Shown here piece by piece: positions 1 to 6,786 of a stretch of DNA of 9,828 nucleotides. Numbering within the stretch: the first letter of the stretch is position 1; the number at the start of each line of letters is the position of its first letter. Below the pieces are notes generated by a model. That model was not told the origin of the DNA. It was given only the letters and a program-made list of their open reading frames with translations, and made no database searches. The DNA lies in the NCBI GenBank assembly GCA_034430615.1, contig DAOUEJ010000175.1, positions 1 through 9,828 on the forward strand, read 5' to 3'. A program made the position numbers and the translations under genes. The stretch is from E44-bin32 sp034430615. Its GTDB lineage: Bacteria; Chloroflexota; Anaerolineae; Anaerolineales; E44-bin32.

Positions 1-2
1 CC

Positions 3-332
3 TCCCTGGCACGCCTGCGCGGCCCGGAAACACCGAGAGAATTGCTAGCCCTGGCGCTGCAGGATGCACCTCTTGAGTCGGACGAAACCATCATCGTGGA
101 TACCAGCCCGGATGTGACTTTCTGCGAGATGGGAATTCAAGCGTCGGATGTTGTGTTCGTCCCCATTACCCTGTCACATCAATCCGGGATTCCCACGCTG
201 AACACGCTCCAGGCAGCCCTGAACGCCGGGAAGACAATCGGGGGATTGATCCCGACTCTCCTGGGCAGAGCCAAGTGGCAATCGAAACGAGTCGAAGCGT
301 GGCGAGAGTCGCTTAAGAACCTATTTCATTAA
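3..332 (+). CDS. ParA/MinD-type ATPase, C-terminal part (cut by left edge)
   Basis: The reading frame is open to the left edge, so the real start lies outside the window; the first in-frame start-like codon (TTG at 42) is probably internal. The visible part reads DETIIVDTSPDVTF followed by ASDVVFVPITLSHQSG. This matches the Walker B region of ParA-family ATPases (hydrophobic strand, D-T-x-P) and the next strand with the V-P-I pattern. ParA proteins move or partition DNA or protein cargo using ATP. The Walker A part would be upstream and is not seen. The frame stops after GRAKWQSKRVEAWRESLKNLFH, before the last strand and helix expected in a full ParA domain, so the 3' end may be damaged or the subfamily short. 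It is the only + strand gene here and converges on the DUF3267 gene. Family call fairly sure; role unknown. Confidence 0.6.
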   Translation, partial: SLARLRGPETPRELLALALQDAPLESDETIIVDTSPDVTFCEMGIQASDVVFVPITLSHQSGIPTLNTLQAALNAGKTIGGLIPTLLGRAKWQSKRVEAWRESLKNLFH

Positions 333-436
333 CTATCTCCATCGAGAAGGCTTTGTGCTGAGAATTATCGGACTTGTATTTCAATTCGCAGCCATTTCAA
401 GCTTCAGCTGGAGTAATTACAGAAGCTCATGAAAGA

Positions 437-1024
437 CTAGGCTGCATCGCTTTGGCTCTCATAGACCAGGCACCCTGCACGGGTTGGGTGATCCTGGACA
501 AGCGCCTCGCCAGGTACACTGCGCAGGAGCCAGAGGACCAATATATCCCCGCCGGCGGCGAGGACGAAAAATAAACCATAGATCATCACCAACTGATTCG
601 CGAGTAAGATACCCAGCACATAAGGAACCAGGCCCAGGGTCAGGAGTGGCAGCACGACGCCGGTGCGGTAAATGCGGGCGGGGACTGGGCCGCGCAAGTG
701 TGCATAGGGCGAGAGTGTATGGAATTTAAAGCCAAACCCGACCCGGCTCGCCGGCAGCTGTCCGGCGATGATCCAGCCCAGTGCGTGGAGCACTTCGTGG
801 AAGGTGATGCCGGCGATAAGCAAGGCCAGGAAAAGGGCCAGCCGGCGTGCATCGACCTCCGCCGCCTGTGATGACCCTTTTTGCAACGTGAAGTACAGCA
901 GGTATAACCCGATCCCGAGCGGGAACGAGGCGAGGATCACAATCAGGTTTGCACGTGCGAGCGAGATCGAGCGATCATTTCTCTCTGTTCGATCCCATCC
1001 ATCACCGGTCAAGGTTCCTCCCAC
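437..1024 (-). CDS. DUF3267 putative membrane zinc metalloprotease
   Basis: 195 residues from a GTG start. It has a polar N-terminus, a membrane segment at about 25-47, a second at about 62-86 carrying the zincin motif HEVLH at 76-80, and two more at about 121-155. The GGD at 158-160 before a VQDHPTRAGC tail is typical of the DUF3267 putative zincin peptidases, and the Asp may be the third zinc ligand as in site-2-protease-like enzymes. It should sit in the cytoplasmic membrane; its substrate cannot be told. Start choice is uncertain. GTG at 1024 has no clear ribosome site, whereas a GGAGG lies only 4 bases before an in-frame TTG at 1012, which would give 191 residues. It is 134 bases downstream of the CoA-binding gene with a terminator-like hairpin between, so it is probably transcribed separately. 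Family call is strong; function is inferred from the motif. Confidence 0.85.
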   Translation of the reverse strand: MGGTLTGDGWDRTERNDRSISLARANLIVILASFPLGIGLYLLYFTLQKGSSQAAEVDARRLALFLALLIAGITFHEVLHALGWIIAGQLPASRVGFGFKFHTLSPYAHLRGPVPARIYRTGVVLPLLTLGLVPYVLGILLANQLVMIYGLFFVLAAGGDILVLWLLRSVPGEALVQDHPTRAGCLVYESQSDAA

Positions 1025-1132
1025 CCGAGCGTTCTACCCGTCAATGTTGGGGAAAACGGCATCCTTGCAGGTTCACCACCGTACGGAAGTGCAAGCGGAG
1101 CAAATCACCAAATCAGATCCCTCCGGGGGGAG

Positions 1133-1155
1133 AAAAAGCTCGGTTATGTCAACCG
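1133..1155 (-). terminator. Likely intrinsic terminator after the CoA-binding gene
   Basis: On the - strand, directly after the TAA stop of the CoA-binding gene, the RNA reads CGGTT-GACAT-AACCG (5-bp stem, 5-base loop), then AGC and five U residues. The stem is short but position and U-run are right. The TTGACA inside it resembles a -35 box but has no -10 partner. Confidence 0.45.
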
Positions 1156-1158
1156 GTA

Positions 1159-1650
1159 TTAGGAGACTCGCATCAATCCGAGCCCGCGCCACAGCCTGCG
1201 CATTATGCCATGCCCGAAATCAGGGTTTAGGAACTGGTTCGGGCAGGAGCCCGGGATGACCTGGATCCCATTCGCCCGGCATTTCTCGACCGCCTTCTGC
1301 GAGACGGAGGTCATGCTCGCCGCCAGCCCGGGTTTCGTTCCCAGCATGCAGTGCATCCAGACATGTTTGATCCCCAGCTGCCTACACTCCTCCACGATCT
1401 GCTCGGTGACCTTCGGATTGGTGAGGATGAAGACTGCCTCCGGCTTTTCGGGGATCGAGGTCAAATCTGGGTAGCAAGTTACGCCCTGATATTCTGAAAG
1501 GCGTGGATTCACTGGCCAAACGGTGTATCCTGCATCCTTGAAGCGCCGATAGGCCGTATTACAGCCTGTCTCACGCTGATCAGACACGCCCACGACCGCA
1601 ATCGTTTTCTGCGCTAGAAAATTCTCAACAAGTATGTCGATCTCAGCCAT
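1159..1650 (-). CDS. CoA-binding domain protein (YccU-like)
   Basis: 163 residues, ATG start with GGGAGGAG seven bases upstream. A Rossmann-type nucleotide-binding fold is evident: strand and loop TIAVVGVSDQRETG at 16-29, the GYTVWPVNPR segment typical of the family, then CYPDLTSIPEKPEAVFIL and a later GIKHVWMH segment. The C-terminal part has GSCPNQF with Cys136, close to the G-x-C-P/I pattern of the CoA_binding_2 family. Such proteins bind CoA or acyl-CoA. They resemble the N-terminal domain of ADP-forming acetyl-CoA synthetase/succinyl-CoA ligase, but the stand-alone forms have no settled role. It is a little longer than usual because of a tail after about residue 140 (LNPDFGHGIMRRLWRGLG). 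It follows the ketopantoate-reductase-like gene by 115 bases with a stable hairpin between, so co-transcription is uncertain. Confidence 0.88.
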   Translation of the reverse strand: MAEIDILVENFLAQKTIAVVGVSDQRETGCNTAYRRFKDAGYTVWPVNPRLSEYQGVTCYPDLTSIPEKPEAVFILTNPKVTEQIVEECRQLGIKHVWMHCMLGTKPGLAASMTSVSQKAVEKCRANGIQVIPGSCPNQFLNPDFGHGIMRRLWRGLGLMRVS

Positions 1651-1721
1651 AAGGACTCCTCCCTTGTCCCGGATACCTCATCCTAATCGCTTCAACGCCG
1701 GCTGATGAATCCTACACCCTT

Positions 1722-1746
1722 GCTTCCCGAGCGGATGATGGGAAGC
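1722..1746 (-). terminator. Perfect 7-bp hairpin after the ketopantoate-reductase-like gene
   Basis: GCTTCCC (1722-1728) and GGGAAGC (1740-1746) form a perfect inverted repeat with an 11-base loop, 20 bases past the stop of the upstream gene. There is no U-run on either strand, so it is either a factor-dependent end or a transcript-stabilising hairpin. Confidence 0.3.
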
Positions 1747-1765
1747 CGAGCCTACAGCCTGATGG

Positions 1766-2737
1766 TCACAAGCACGTGTCACCCATGTGAGGGGTTGAGC
1801 CTTCCGAGCCAGCGTTTTCGAAAGACCGGAGCAACGCCGGACGGAGAAGTCCGTCGATCAAGTCATAGGTCGGCGTCGGAACACCGCTGGCGCGACCTAA
1901 TTGAACAATCCTCCCGCTGAAAGCCTCCAACTCGAAGGGCCGTCCACTGGCGACGTCGCGTTGCATCGAGGGTGTTGTGCTGGGTTCGAAGCCCTCAAGT
2001 AATTTCATGGCCTTATCGACTGCATCCGGGGCAAGTTTGATCCCCTGTGCGTGCGCCAGGGCATCGACTTCGCGCATCGCGTTTACTAGAATCATACGCG
2101 TTTGCGGGACACGTAGAATCTCTCCTGCATTTACCTGGGCAAGCGATGACACACTGCCGAAGGATGCGATGAAGAGGAACTTCGTCCAAATGTCCACGAA
2201 AATATTCGAAGAATGAACGGCATCCACCCCACAGTCTTTCCAGGTAGCGAGAATGCCCGCCAGGCCTGGGCAAGGGCGCTGATCGAGTTCACCGGCCACG
2301 ATGCGGCGCAGCTGACTCGTCTGGTGGATCACGCCAGGCGCTTCCACCATGGAGCTTATACTGCACAGTCCGCCCACGACCAAATCCGATCCGAGTGATG
2401 AGATCAGGATTTCGTGCGCGTCGATGCCGTTAAGAAGAGGGAGGATAAGGGTCTGGGCGTCGATAAGAGGCTGCATGTGAGCGCAAGCCTCACTCAGCTG
2501 ATAATGCTTCACCGCCACAATCAGGTATTCGACCGGGCCGACCTCCGCTGGGTCATCCGTTGCATCGATCTTCTTGAGTTGGAAATCCCCATGCGGACTT
2601 TTTACCTGCAATCCGTGCTTGCGCATCGCCGCAAGGTGCTGACCACGTGCGATGAAGGCGACGTCATGACCTGCTCGAGCGAGCAATCCCCCAAAATAGC
2701 CACCGACGCCACCGGTGCCGAAGATGGCAATCTTCAT
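1766..2737 (-). CDS. Ketopantoate reductase family (PanE/ApbA) oxidoreductase
   Basis: 323 residues from the ATG at 2737. Upstream in-frame codons extend into the SDR gene and lack a family counterpart, so this start, giving MKIAIFG, is preferred. NADPH-binding motif GTGGVGG is at 7-13. Family catalytic positions are all present: Asn103 (LPLLNG), Lys186 (IWTKF) and Glu269 in the SMQRDVASGRPFELEAFSG block. The family reduces 2-dehydropantoate to pantoate for coenzyme A synthesis, in the cytoplasm. No panB or panC lies nearby, and several paralogues per genome are common, so another 2-keto acid substrate is possible. The last ~18 residues form a polar tail beyond the usual end. It starts 7 bases after the stop of the SDR gene with only a weak ribosome site (GAGAACC), which suggests translational coupling in a two-gene operon. 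Confidence 0.88.
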   Translation of the reverse strand: MKIAIFGTGGVGGYFGGLLARAGHDVAFIARGQHLAAMRKHGLQVKSPHGDFQLKKIDATDDPAEVGPVEYLIVAVKHYQLSEACAHMQPLIDAQTLILPLLNGIDAHEILISSLGSDLVVGGLCSISSMVEAPGVIHQTSQLRRIVAGELDQRPCPGLAGILATWKDCGVDAVHSSNIFVDIWTKFLFIASFGSVSSLAQVNAGEILRVPQTRMILVNAMREVDALAHAQGIKLAPDAVDKAMKLLEGFEPSTTPSMQRDVASGRPFELEAFSGRIVQLGRASGVPTPTYDLIDGLLRPALLRSFENAGSEGSTPHMGDTCL

Positions 2738-2744
2738 AGGGTTC

Positions 2745-3533
2745 TCACAAGCTGGCTTTGGAAGCGCCACCATCGAACATTAAGGCATGACCATGGATGA
2801 AAGCAGCCGCCGGTGAGGCCAGAAAGGCGATGGTTTGCCCGAACTCCTCCACCGTACCCATCCGCCCCAGGGGGATGCTGCCCGTCACTTTAGAGGACTC
2901 CTGTTCTATGCTCGCTCCGCTTCGGGTGGCTCGATCGCTCATCAACTGTTCGACACGTCCGGTCCAGGTCCACGCTGGATTGACGGAGTTGACTCGAATC
3001 CCCTTGGAGCCGAACTCGTTTGCCAGCGACTTCATCAGGCCGATCACGGCCATGCGCACGGAGTTAGAGAGGATCAAATTATCGATGGGCTGCTTCACGG
3101 AATAGGATTGTGTGGTGACGATGCACCCATAGCCTCGCTCCAACATGTGGGGAATTACCGCATAGCACAGGCGCACCGCGCTCATCAACGTAAGCTGCAC
3201 AGCTGCTTCCCAATCCGCGGGCTTGAAACTCAGAAAGTTACCCGGCGGGGGTCCACCGGCATTGATAATCAGGATGTCAATTTTCCCAAAGTGCTCGAGA
3301 GTGTTTTTTACCAGGCTCTCAATATCCTCGGGCACGGTAAGATCGGCATGAATGGGCAGCACTTCGGCGTCCGTATGGTCATGAATCTCAGCTGCAGCTA
3401 CATCGATCTGGTCGCTTCGTGAGCAGATCGAGACACGGGCGCCCTCCCGTGCCAGAGCCAGGGCGGCTGCTTTCCCTAGTCCCTTCGAGGCTGCAGTTAC
3501 GAGTGCAACTTGATCCTTGAGTCCCAGGTCCAT
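2745..3533 (-). CDS. SDR-family protein with atypical catalytic residues
   Basis: 262 residues, ATG start with GGAG eight bases upstream. A Rossmann fold with TAASKGLG at 13-20 (the T-G-x3-G-x-G region, first Gly changed to Ala), NAGG at 91-94 followed by PPPG, and a C-terminal FDGG. By spacing from Ser143, the usual catalytic Tyr and Lys fall on Ser156 and Arg160 in LILSNSVR, so the Y-x3-K pair is missing. From memory, an SDR subgroup annotated as 3-oxoacyl-ACP reductase carries this NAGGPP plus LxLSNxxR pattern, so this looks like a subfamily trait rather than a sequencing error. Catalysis by the standard SDR route is doubtful. It is first in an apparent operon with the ketopantoate-reductase-like gene; a shared two-step 2-keto acid pathway is possible but not shown. 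Confidence 0.87.
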   Translation of the reverse strand: MDLGLKDQVALVTAASKGLGKAAALALAREGARVSICSRSDQIDVAAAEIHDHTDAEVLPIHADLTVPEDIESLVKNTLEHFGKIDILIINAGGPPPGNFLSFKPADWEAAVQLTLMSAVRLCYAVIPHMLERGYGCIVTTQSYSVKQPIDNLILSNSVRMAVIGLMKSLANEFGSKGIRVNSVNPAWTWTGRVEQLMSDRATRSGASIEQESSKVTGSIPLGRMGTVEEFGQTIAFLASPAAAFIHGHALMFDGGASKASL

Positions 3534-3736
3534 GGTGTCGTCTCCATCAGTTGTGTGTGTTGAATCGTAGCGTTCAAGCCGCTTGATATACGGCTACACT
3601 CAATGCGTGCCTCAAGGCCTCCCCTGCTCCCATCCCCAGATAAAGCCAACACGCCCCCGGAGGTGGCGCTCCCGCCGCTGGTTGATCCGAAGCGGTATCC
3701 CTCCCAGACTTAACCGGAGTCGTCTTTGAGCTCCGC
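3534..3736. other. Intergenic region between the TPR gene and the SDR gene, with dyad symmetry
   Basis: 203 bases with no credible gene. A short hairpin, TTGAGC-TCC-GCTCAA at 3726-3740, overlaps the TPR stop codon but has no U-run. About 40-53 bases before the SDR start there is a dyad TCAAG-CCG-CTTGA (3574-3586), overlapping a second one AGCCG...CGGCT (3577-3581/3591-3595). They could be an operator or part of the leader of the SDR operon. A weak promoter can be proposed on the - strand (TTGAGG at 3610-3615 and TATATC at 3585-3590, 19-base spacing), but it is not convincing. Confidence 0.3.
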
Positions 3737-4351
3737 TCAAGCCGTTGGTTTCTTCTTCCCCTGGCGGCGCTCCTCCAATGCCTTCTCGGCGGCTTTGCCA
3801 TACGGCGAACCCGGAAAAGCCTCTGCCGCTTCCCGGAAGTGCCGCACGGATTTTGCATCGTTGCCCAGCTCGCGCAAGGCGATCCCCAAGTTGTATTGGC
3901 ACGCCGCTTCGTAACGAATTCCCAGGCCGCCATCCTTGGCCTCATCCAAGACCGTGTTCAGGATGCCTTCAGCACTGGCAGGGTTCTTTCGGAGGAGCTG
4001 CACAACCCCCATGTTGGTCAGCACGATCAGCCGGGTTTGCTTGTCAGGGAATAGACCCAAAGCCACTTGCAGGATCGTAATAGCGTCCCGTTGACGCCCT
4101 CTTCCAGATAGAAGGTTGGCAATATCCGTGAGCAGGCGGGAGCGCATGGTGACCAAGTAAAGGAAGACAAGGAAGAGAATCGGGTTGACATCTGAGCGGG
4201 TGAGATAACCCAGCCCCGAGACCAGCAGCGTGATCAGGGCGGCTTCCAGGGTAAATTGCAAGGAGACCCCCTCACGCCTGATGTGCGATAGGAACCCGAA
4301 TAGAAAGGCGTAGGAAAGACCTACGACAAGGATCATAAGATAGAAATTCAT
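3737..4351 (-). CDS. Membrane-anchored TPR-repeat protein
   Basis: 204 residues, ATG start with AGGT eight bases upstream. Hydrophobic segments at about 3-24, 33-50 and 56-69 form a membrane domain of two or three helices. From about 83 on there are helical pairs that look like TPR repeats: RDAITILQVALGLFPD, then TNMGVVQLLRKNPASAEGIL, then QYNLGIALRELGNDAKSVRH with FREAAEAFPGSP. The last unit has the A/G-x-A and P spacing of classic TPRs. The tail is basic (RRQGKKK). TPR domains bind partner proteins, so this could be a membrane docking site. It follows the second ATPase by 70 bases, with an inverted repeat in the gap. It may be the last gene of the ATPase block, and a receptor or scaffold role is inferred only from that position. 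Confidence 0.8.
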   Translation of the reverse strand: MNFYLMILVVGLSYAFLFGFLSHIRREGVSLQFTLEAALITLLVSGLGYLTRSDVNPILFLVFLYLVTMRSRLLTDIANLLSGRGRQRDAITILQVALGLFPDKQTRLIVLTNMGVVQLLRKNPASAEGILNTVLDEAKDGGLGIRYEAACQYNLGIALRELGNDAKSVRHFREAAEAFPGSPYGKAAEKALEERRQGKKKPTA

Positions 4352-4363
4352 GGATGGACCTCG

Positions 4364-4402
4364 TCTGCCGTGTTTTGCGTGGGATAGCTAGATGGCGGCA
4401 GA
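4364..4402 (-). repeat. Inverted repeat between ATPase and TPR genes
   Basis: TCTGCCG (4364-4370) and CGGCAGA (4396-4402) are perfect 7-base inverted arms around a 25-base loop, filling much of the 70-base gap. There is no U-run. It might set relative expression of the TPR gene; the long loop makes this weak. Confidence 0.25.
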
Positions 4403-4421
4403 TTCATATCAAAGGGCGTGG

Positions 4422-5399
4422 TTATGCAAACGCATGATCGGCCGTCCGCTGCAGCATCTCTATACCGCGCACTTCGGTCTCGAATAGCGGGATGATCGCC
4501 CGGACGGATCCATTGAATTTCCTTTCGATCTCGTCCATATACTCCGCCTGCATAGCAACGCGGTTTTTGACGAAATCTGGCGTGTCTTCCTTTATACTCT
4601 GCCTGTCAATCAGCATGTTGACGATCACACCGCCAACGGGGATGCCAAAGTCCTCGAACCATTGGATAAAGCGCGTGATGACCGCGATCGGCAAGGCTTC
4701 TGGCAAGGTTACAAAGAAGAAGGCGGTTAGTTCAGGATCGGTGAGCAAATTCTTCGCGTTCTGCATCCGCTGCCGGAAATTAAGGAGATAGTCCATGAGA
4801 GGATCTTTTTGCTGCTTCTTACGGCTGTAAGAGAGCAGATCGCGCAGCGATGAAGCTTCCTCCCGGCTCTTCATCATCTTGTTAACCCACAGCGAATAGA
4901 CGGAAGACATCCCCAACAGACGCCGTGCGTTGGCCGTGGGGGCTGTATCAAACACGTAGACATCATACTCATCCTCGAACATCAGGTCGATCATGTTCTC
5001 GAACATGGCCGATTCTTCAAAGGCCGGATTCATGGTCGCTGATTCCACGAATTCGTCGGCCTTGGTCTTGATATCAGCGTACTTGAGAAACCAGCTGATT
5101 TTTTCGCGGATCTCCTGCTTGGACCGCTCGATCGTGTCGTGTGTGTCGATCTCGTAGGCAGTCAGGTTCGGGGCATCGCTCACCGGGGTGCGTACGCCGA
5201 ATACATCCTGATCCAGCAAGCTGGAAAGGCTGTGCACCGGGTTGGTCGAGGCCAGGAGTGTACGCTTTCCCTGCTTCGCGAACCTCAAGGCGGCAGCACC
5301 CGCAAGGACGGTCTTTCCAACCCCACCCTTTCCGCCGAAGAAGACGTACTTCAGCCGTGGTTTCTCGTTCAGGAAATCTTGTGTGGACTTAACAATCAT
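4422..5399 (-). CDS. ArsA/Get3-family ATPase, second of pair (switch I Asp replaced by Asn)
   Basis: 325 residues from the ATG at 5399, chosen because GAGGAG sits seven bases upstream; an in-frame GTG at 5426 lacks such a site. Deviant Walker A with the signature lysine, GGKGGVGKT, at 22-30. The switch I motif reads STNPVHSLSSLL, with Asn53 where ArsA/Get3 proteins have the Asp of STDP; in yeast Get3 this is Asp57, and D57N impairs hydrolysis. Switch II is DTAPTANARRLL at 151-162: the DTAPT is intact but the usual GH after it is AN. NPAFEESAMFE at 124-134 matches the conserved family helix. There are no cysteines, so it lacks both arsenite-binding cysteines and the Get3 zinc CxxC. These ATPases work as dimers; the neighbour 29 bases upstream is a homologue, so a heterodimer is likely. 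Client and partner are unknown. Confidence 0.87.
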   Translation of the reverse strand: MIVKSTQDFLNEKPRLKYVFFGGKGGVGKTVLAGAAALRFAKQGKRTLLASTNPVHSLSSLLDQDVFGVRTPVSDAPNLTAYEIDTHDTIERSKQEIREKISWFLKYADIKTKADEFVESATMNPAFEESAMFENMIDLMFEDEYDVYVFDTAPTANARRLLGMSSVYSLWVNKMMKSREEASSLRDLLSYSRKKQQKDPLMDYLLNFRQRMQNAKNLLTDPELTAFFFVTLPEALPIAVITRFIQWFEDFGIPVGGVIVNMLIDRQSIKEDTPDFVKNRVAMQAEYMDEIERKFNGSVRAIIPLFETEVRGIEMLQRTADHAFA

Positions 5400-5406
5400 G
5401 GGAATG

Positions 5407-5412
5407 CTCCTC
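5407..5412 (-). promoter_or_regulatory. Ribosome binding site setting the start of the second ATPase
   Basis: GAGGAG on the - strand, seven bases before the ATG at 5399. It lies inside the nine-codon extension that a GTG start at 5426 would give, so it argues for the shorter protein beginning MIVKSTQ. Confidence 0.7.
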
Positions 5413-5428
5413 AGTGCGGCATACACAC

Positions 5429-6421
5429 CTAAGTGGCTTTGGTCGGAACAGTACCGAACATCGCCTCGGCCATCTTCTTGATCATGGGCAAGCCGGTCAC
5501 ATCTCGTTCGAACTCGGGGATGTGTGCCAGGACTCGATCGCCAAACTGCTCGTGAATGTGCTTTAGGTGAGTCTCCTGCATCTCGAGACGATTACGTAGA
5601 TATGCTGGGATGTTCTGATCCGCCAGTTCGGGTGGTATGACGCGGTTGACGATATATCCGCATAGCGGGACATCGTACTTGGCAAAAAGGTCTGCCGCCT
5701 TGGCCGTATCCAGCAGGATCATCTCCTCTGGAATGATGACGAAATAGAACGCCGTCTTCTCTTTGTCGGTCAGGATGCCCGAGGAGGTGTTGATACGGTG
5801 TTTGATGTCCATTAGTTCGGATAGGATCATATCCTCCTCGGTGGTCTCTTCGCGTTTGATCACCGAGGCGACTTTCGAATATTCCTCCATCTCCTGCCGT
5901 AGGCGCGTGATCTTATCGATCCACTCATCGTAGACGCTTGCCATGCTGAGGTAGTAGAGGGCATGCCCCAGCGGCACAAGGTCGTAGATGTAGTAGTCGT
6001 ACTCCCCGGCCACGACGATGTCCACAACCTGATCGAAGATTGCACTCTCTTCCATGGCAGGCTCGGCCGCAGCCGCCTGGATGTAGTTCTCGATCTCTTC
6101 CGGGATCTCCTCCATGCCATACATATCCAGGATCTTCTGCCGGATTTCCTGCTGGTAAGCCCGGATGTGCTGATCCGCATCGATTTCCTGGGCGAAGAGA
6201 TTGGGCATGATTTCAACCGGTCCCTTACCGAAGATGTCACGTTTGAAAATGTCCGATAGCGAAGCTTGCGGATCGACCGAGAATACCAGGACGCGAAACC
6301 CGGATTGGGCCAAGTGATATGCAGTTGCTGCTGAGAATGTAGTCTTTCCCAGGCCACCTTTGCCGCCGAACATAATGTAGCGACGTTCAGGGTTCTCTTC
6401 AAACATTTTTGCCAATGACAT
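5429..6421 (-). CDS. ArsA/Get3-family ATPase, first of pair
   Basis: 330 residues, ATG start with AGGAGGG eight bases upstream. Deviant Walker A GGKGGLGKT is at 19-27, with the signature lysine of the SIMIBI ATPases. Switch I, SVDPQASLSDIF, keeps the catalytic-type Asp50. Switch II reads YDLVPLGHALYYL at 146-158: Asp147 and Gly-His are kept but DTAPT has become DLVPL. EPAMEESAIFD at 120-130 is the conserved helix also seen in the next gene. A mostly charged helical insert spans about 160-220. There is a single cysteine (in VPLCGY), so this is not an arsenite-pump ArsA. Known relatives include Get3, which delivers tail-anchored proteins to membranes, and heterodimeric bacterial pairs. It is 13 bases downstream of a small hydrophobic-protein gene and 29 bases upstream of its homologue, so all three are probably one operon. 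Confidence 0.9.
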   Translation of the reverse strand: MSLAKMFEENPERRYIMFGGKGGLGKTTFSAATAYHLAQSGFRVLVFSVDPQASLSDIFKRDIFGKGPVEIMPNLFAQEIDADQHIRAYQQEIRQKILDMYGMEEIPEEIENYIQAAAAEPAMEESAIFDQVVDIVVAGEYDYYIYDLVPLGHALYYLSMASVYDEWIDKITRLRQEMEEYSKVASVIKREETTEEDMILSELMDIKHRINTSSGILTDKEKTAFYFVIIPEEMILLDTAKAADLFAKYDVPLCGYIVNRVIPPELADQNIPAYLRNRLEMQETHLKHIHEQFGDRVLAHIPEFERDVTGLPMIKKMAEAMFGTVPTKAT

Positions 6422-6434
6422 TCGGTCAGCCCTC

Positions 6435-6710
6435 CTAGGCTAGCGCGTCAGTGAGATCTCTCTCGCGCAGCATGCGGCGTTTCCAAGTTGAAATCTGAGG
6501 GACAACATAGGGCAGCAAGCGAAGCGAATAGTAGGGTGGCAGGATCGGCACCCCCAGCAGATCTCCCATTGTGATCAAGATGAAGAGATGCTCCATACTG
6601 CCGCGCGTCTTCAAGGCAAAACGGGTCATATCGTGACCTGCCATACCGTAAATAAACTGAATTGCAGATTGGGCAATCTTCTTCAACAAGCTCTGTTTTT
6701 CTTCGGACAT
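6435..6710 (-). CDS. Small hydrophobic protein A, paralogue of the next one upstream
   Basis: 91 residues from the ATG at 6710, chosen because AAGGAGG lies seven bases upstream; the frame runs further up but without such a site. I do not recognise a named family. Layout: basic-acidic N-terminus (MSEEKQSLLKK), a helix ending IYGMAGHD, then a hydrophobic stretch from LFILITM at 42 through GDLLGVPILPPYY at 49-61 to LLPYVVP at 65-71, and a basic tail with WKRRMLRERDLTDALA. The proline-rich hydrophobic core could be a membrane hairpin or an amphipathic surface. It aligns along nearly its whole length with the protein encoded at 6882-7178. It sits 13 bases before the first ATPase, so it probably acts with the ATPase pair, perhaps as membrane partner or client; that is inference. 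Confidence 0.82.
   Translation of the reverse strand: MSEEKQSLLKKIAQSAIQFIYGMAGHDMTRFALKTRGSMEHLFILITMGDLLGVPILPPYYSLRLLPYVVPQISTWKRRMLRERDLTDALA
6528..6559 (-). repeat. 32-bp exact direct repeat, copy 1 (inside small gene A)
   Basis: Identical over 32 bases to 6987-7018. It covers the codons for LLGVPILPPYY with the same codon choice in both genes, while flanking codons differ even where the amino acid is the same. Confidence 0.85.
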
Positions 6711-6717
6711 CCCATGT

Positions 6718-6722
6718 CCTCC
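6718..6722 (-). promoter_or_regulatory. Ribosome binding site setting the start of small gene A
   Basis: GGAGG on the - strand (in AAGGAGGA), seven bases before the ATG at 6710. It lies inside the 20-codon upstream extension of the frame, so it supports the 91-residue form. Confidence 0.7.
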
Positions 6723-6757
6723 TTTATCATCGGATCTTGTTTTGCTATGTTGGTTTG

Positions 6758-6786
6758 ATTCTAGCGCCACGACATATCCCGGGCAA
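6758..6786 (-). promoter_or_regulatory. Candidate sigma70-type promoter for small gene A and the ATPases
   Basis: On the - strand, TTGCCC (6786-6781) and TAGAAT (6763-6758) are separated by exactly 17 bases. The -10 matches consensus at 5 of 6 and the -35 at 4 of 6. The start of transcription would be near 6751, about 40 bases before the ATG. An inverted repeat, GGTTTG (6752-6757) and CAAACC (6784-6789), brackets the promoter and could be an operator. This would let the small gene A-ATPase-ATPase part be expressed apart from small gene B. Confidence 0.45.

Noticed and set aside
416..431. Inverted repeat AGCTTC/GAAGCT around 400-426 as a terminator between the convergent genes
   Set aside because: Sixteen-base loop and no U-run on either strand; arms are short enough to be chance.
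374..574. Small + strand open frame of 66 codons
   Set aside because: Most of it is antisense to the well-supported DUF3267 gene; only its first part might be a remnant of the ParA gene.
1147..1152. Perfect TTGACA (-35) on the - strand before the DUF3267 gene
   Set aside because: No -10-like sequence at 16-18 bases; it lies inside the stem-loop of the preceding terminator-like structure.
3574..3945. Open frames overlapping the 3' end of the TPR gene
   Set aside because: Arg/Gly/Pro-rich translations with no domain pattern, typical of out-of-frame reading of a GC-rich gene.
5860..6402. 180-codon - strand frame inside the first ATPase
   Set aside because: Ser/Arg/Trp-rich shifted-frame reading of a clear ATPase gene.
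4422..6421. Arsenite-exporting ATPase (arsA) operon
   Set aside because: The two proteins contain no cysteines and one cysteine respectively, so the arsenite-binding cysteine triad is absent. No arsB, arsC, arsD or arsR homologue is in the window.
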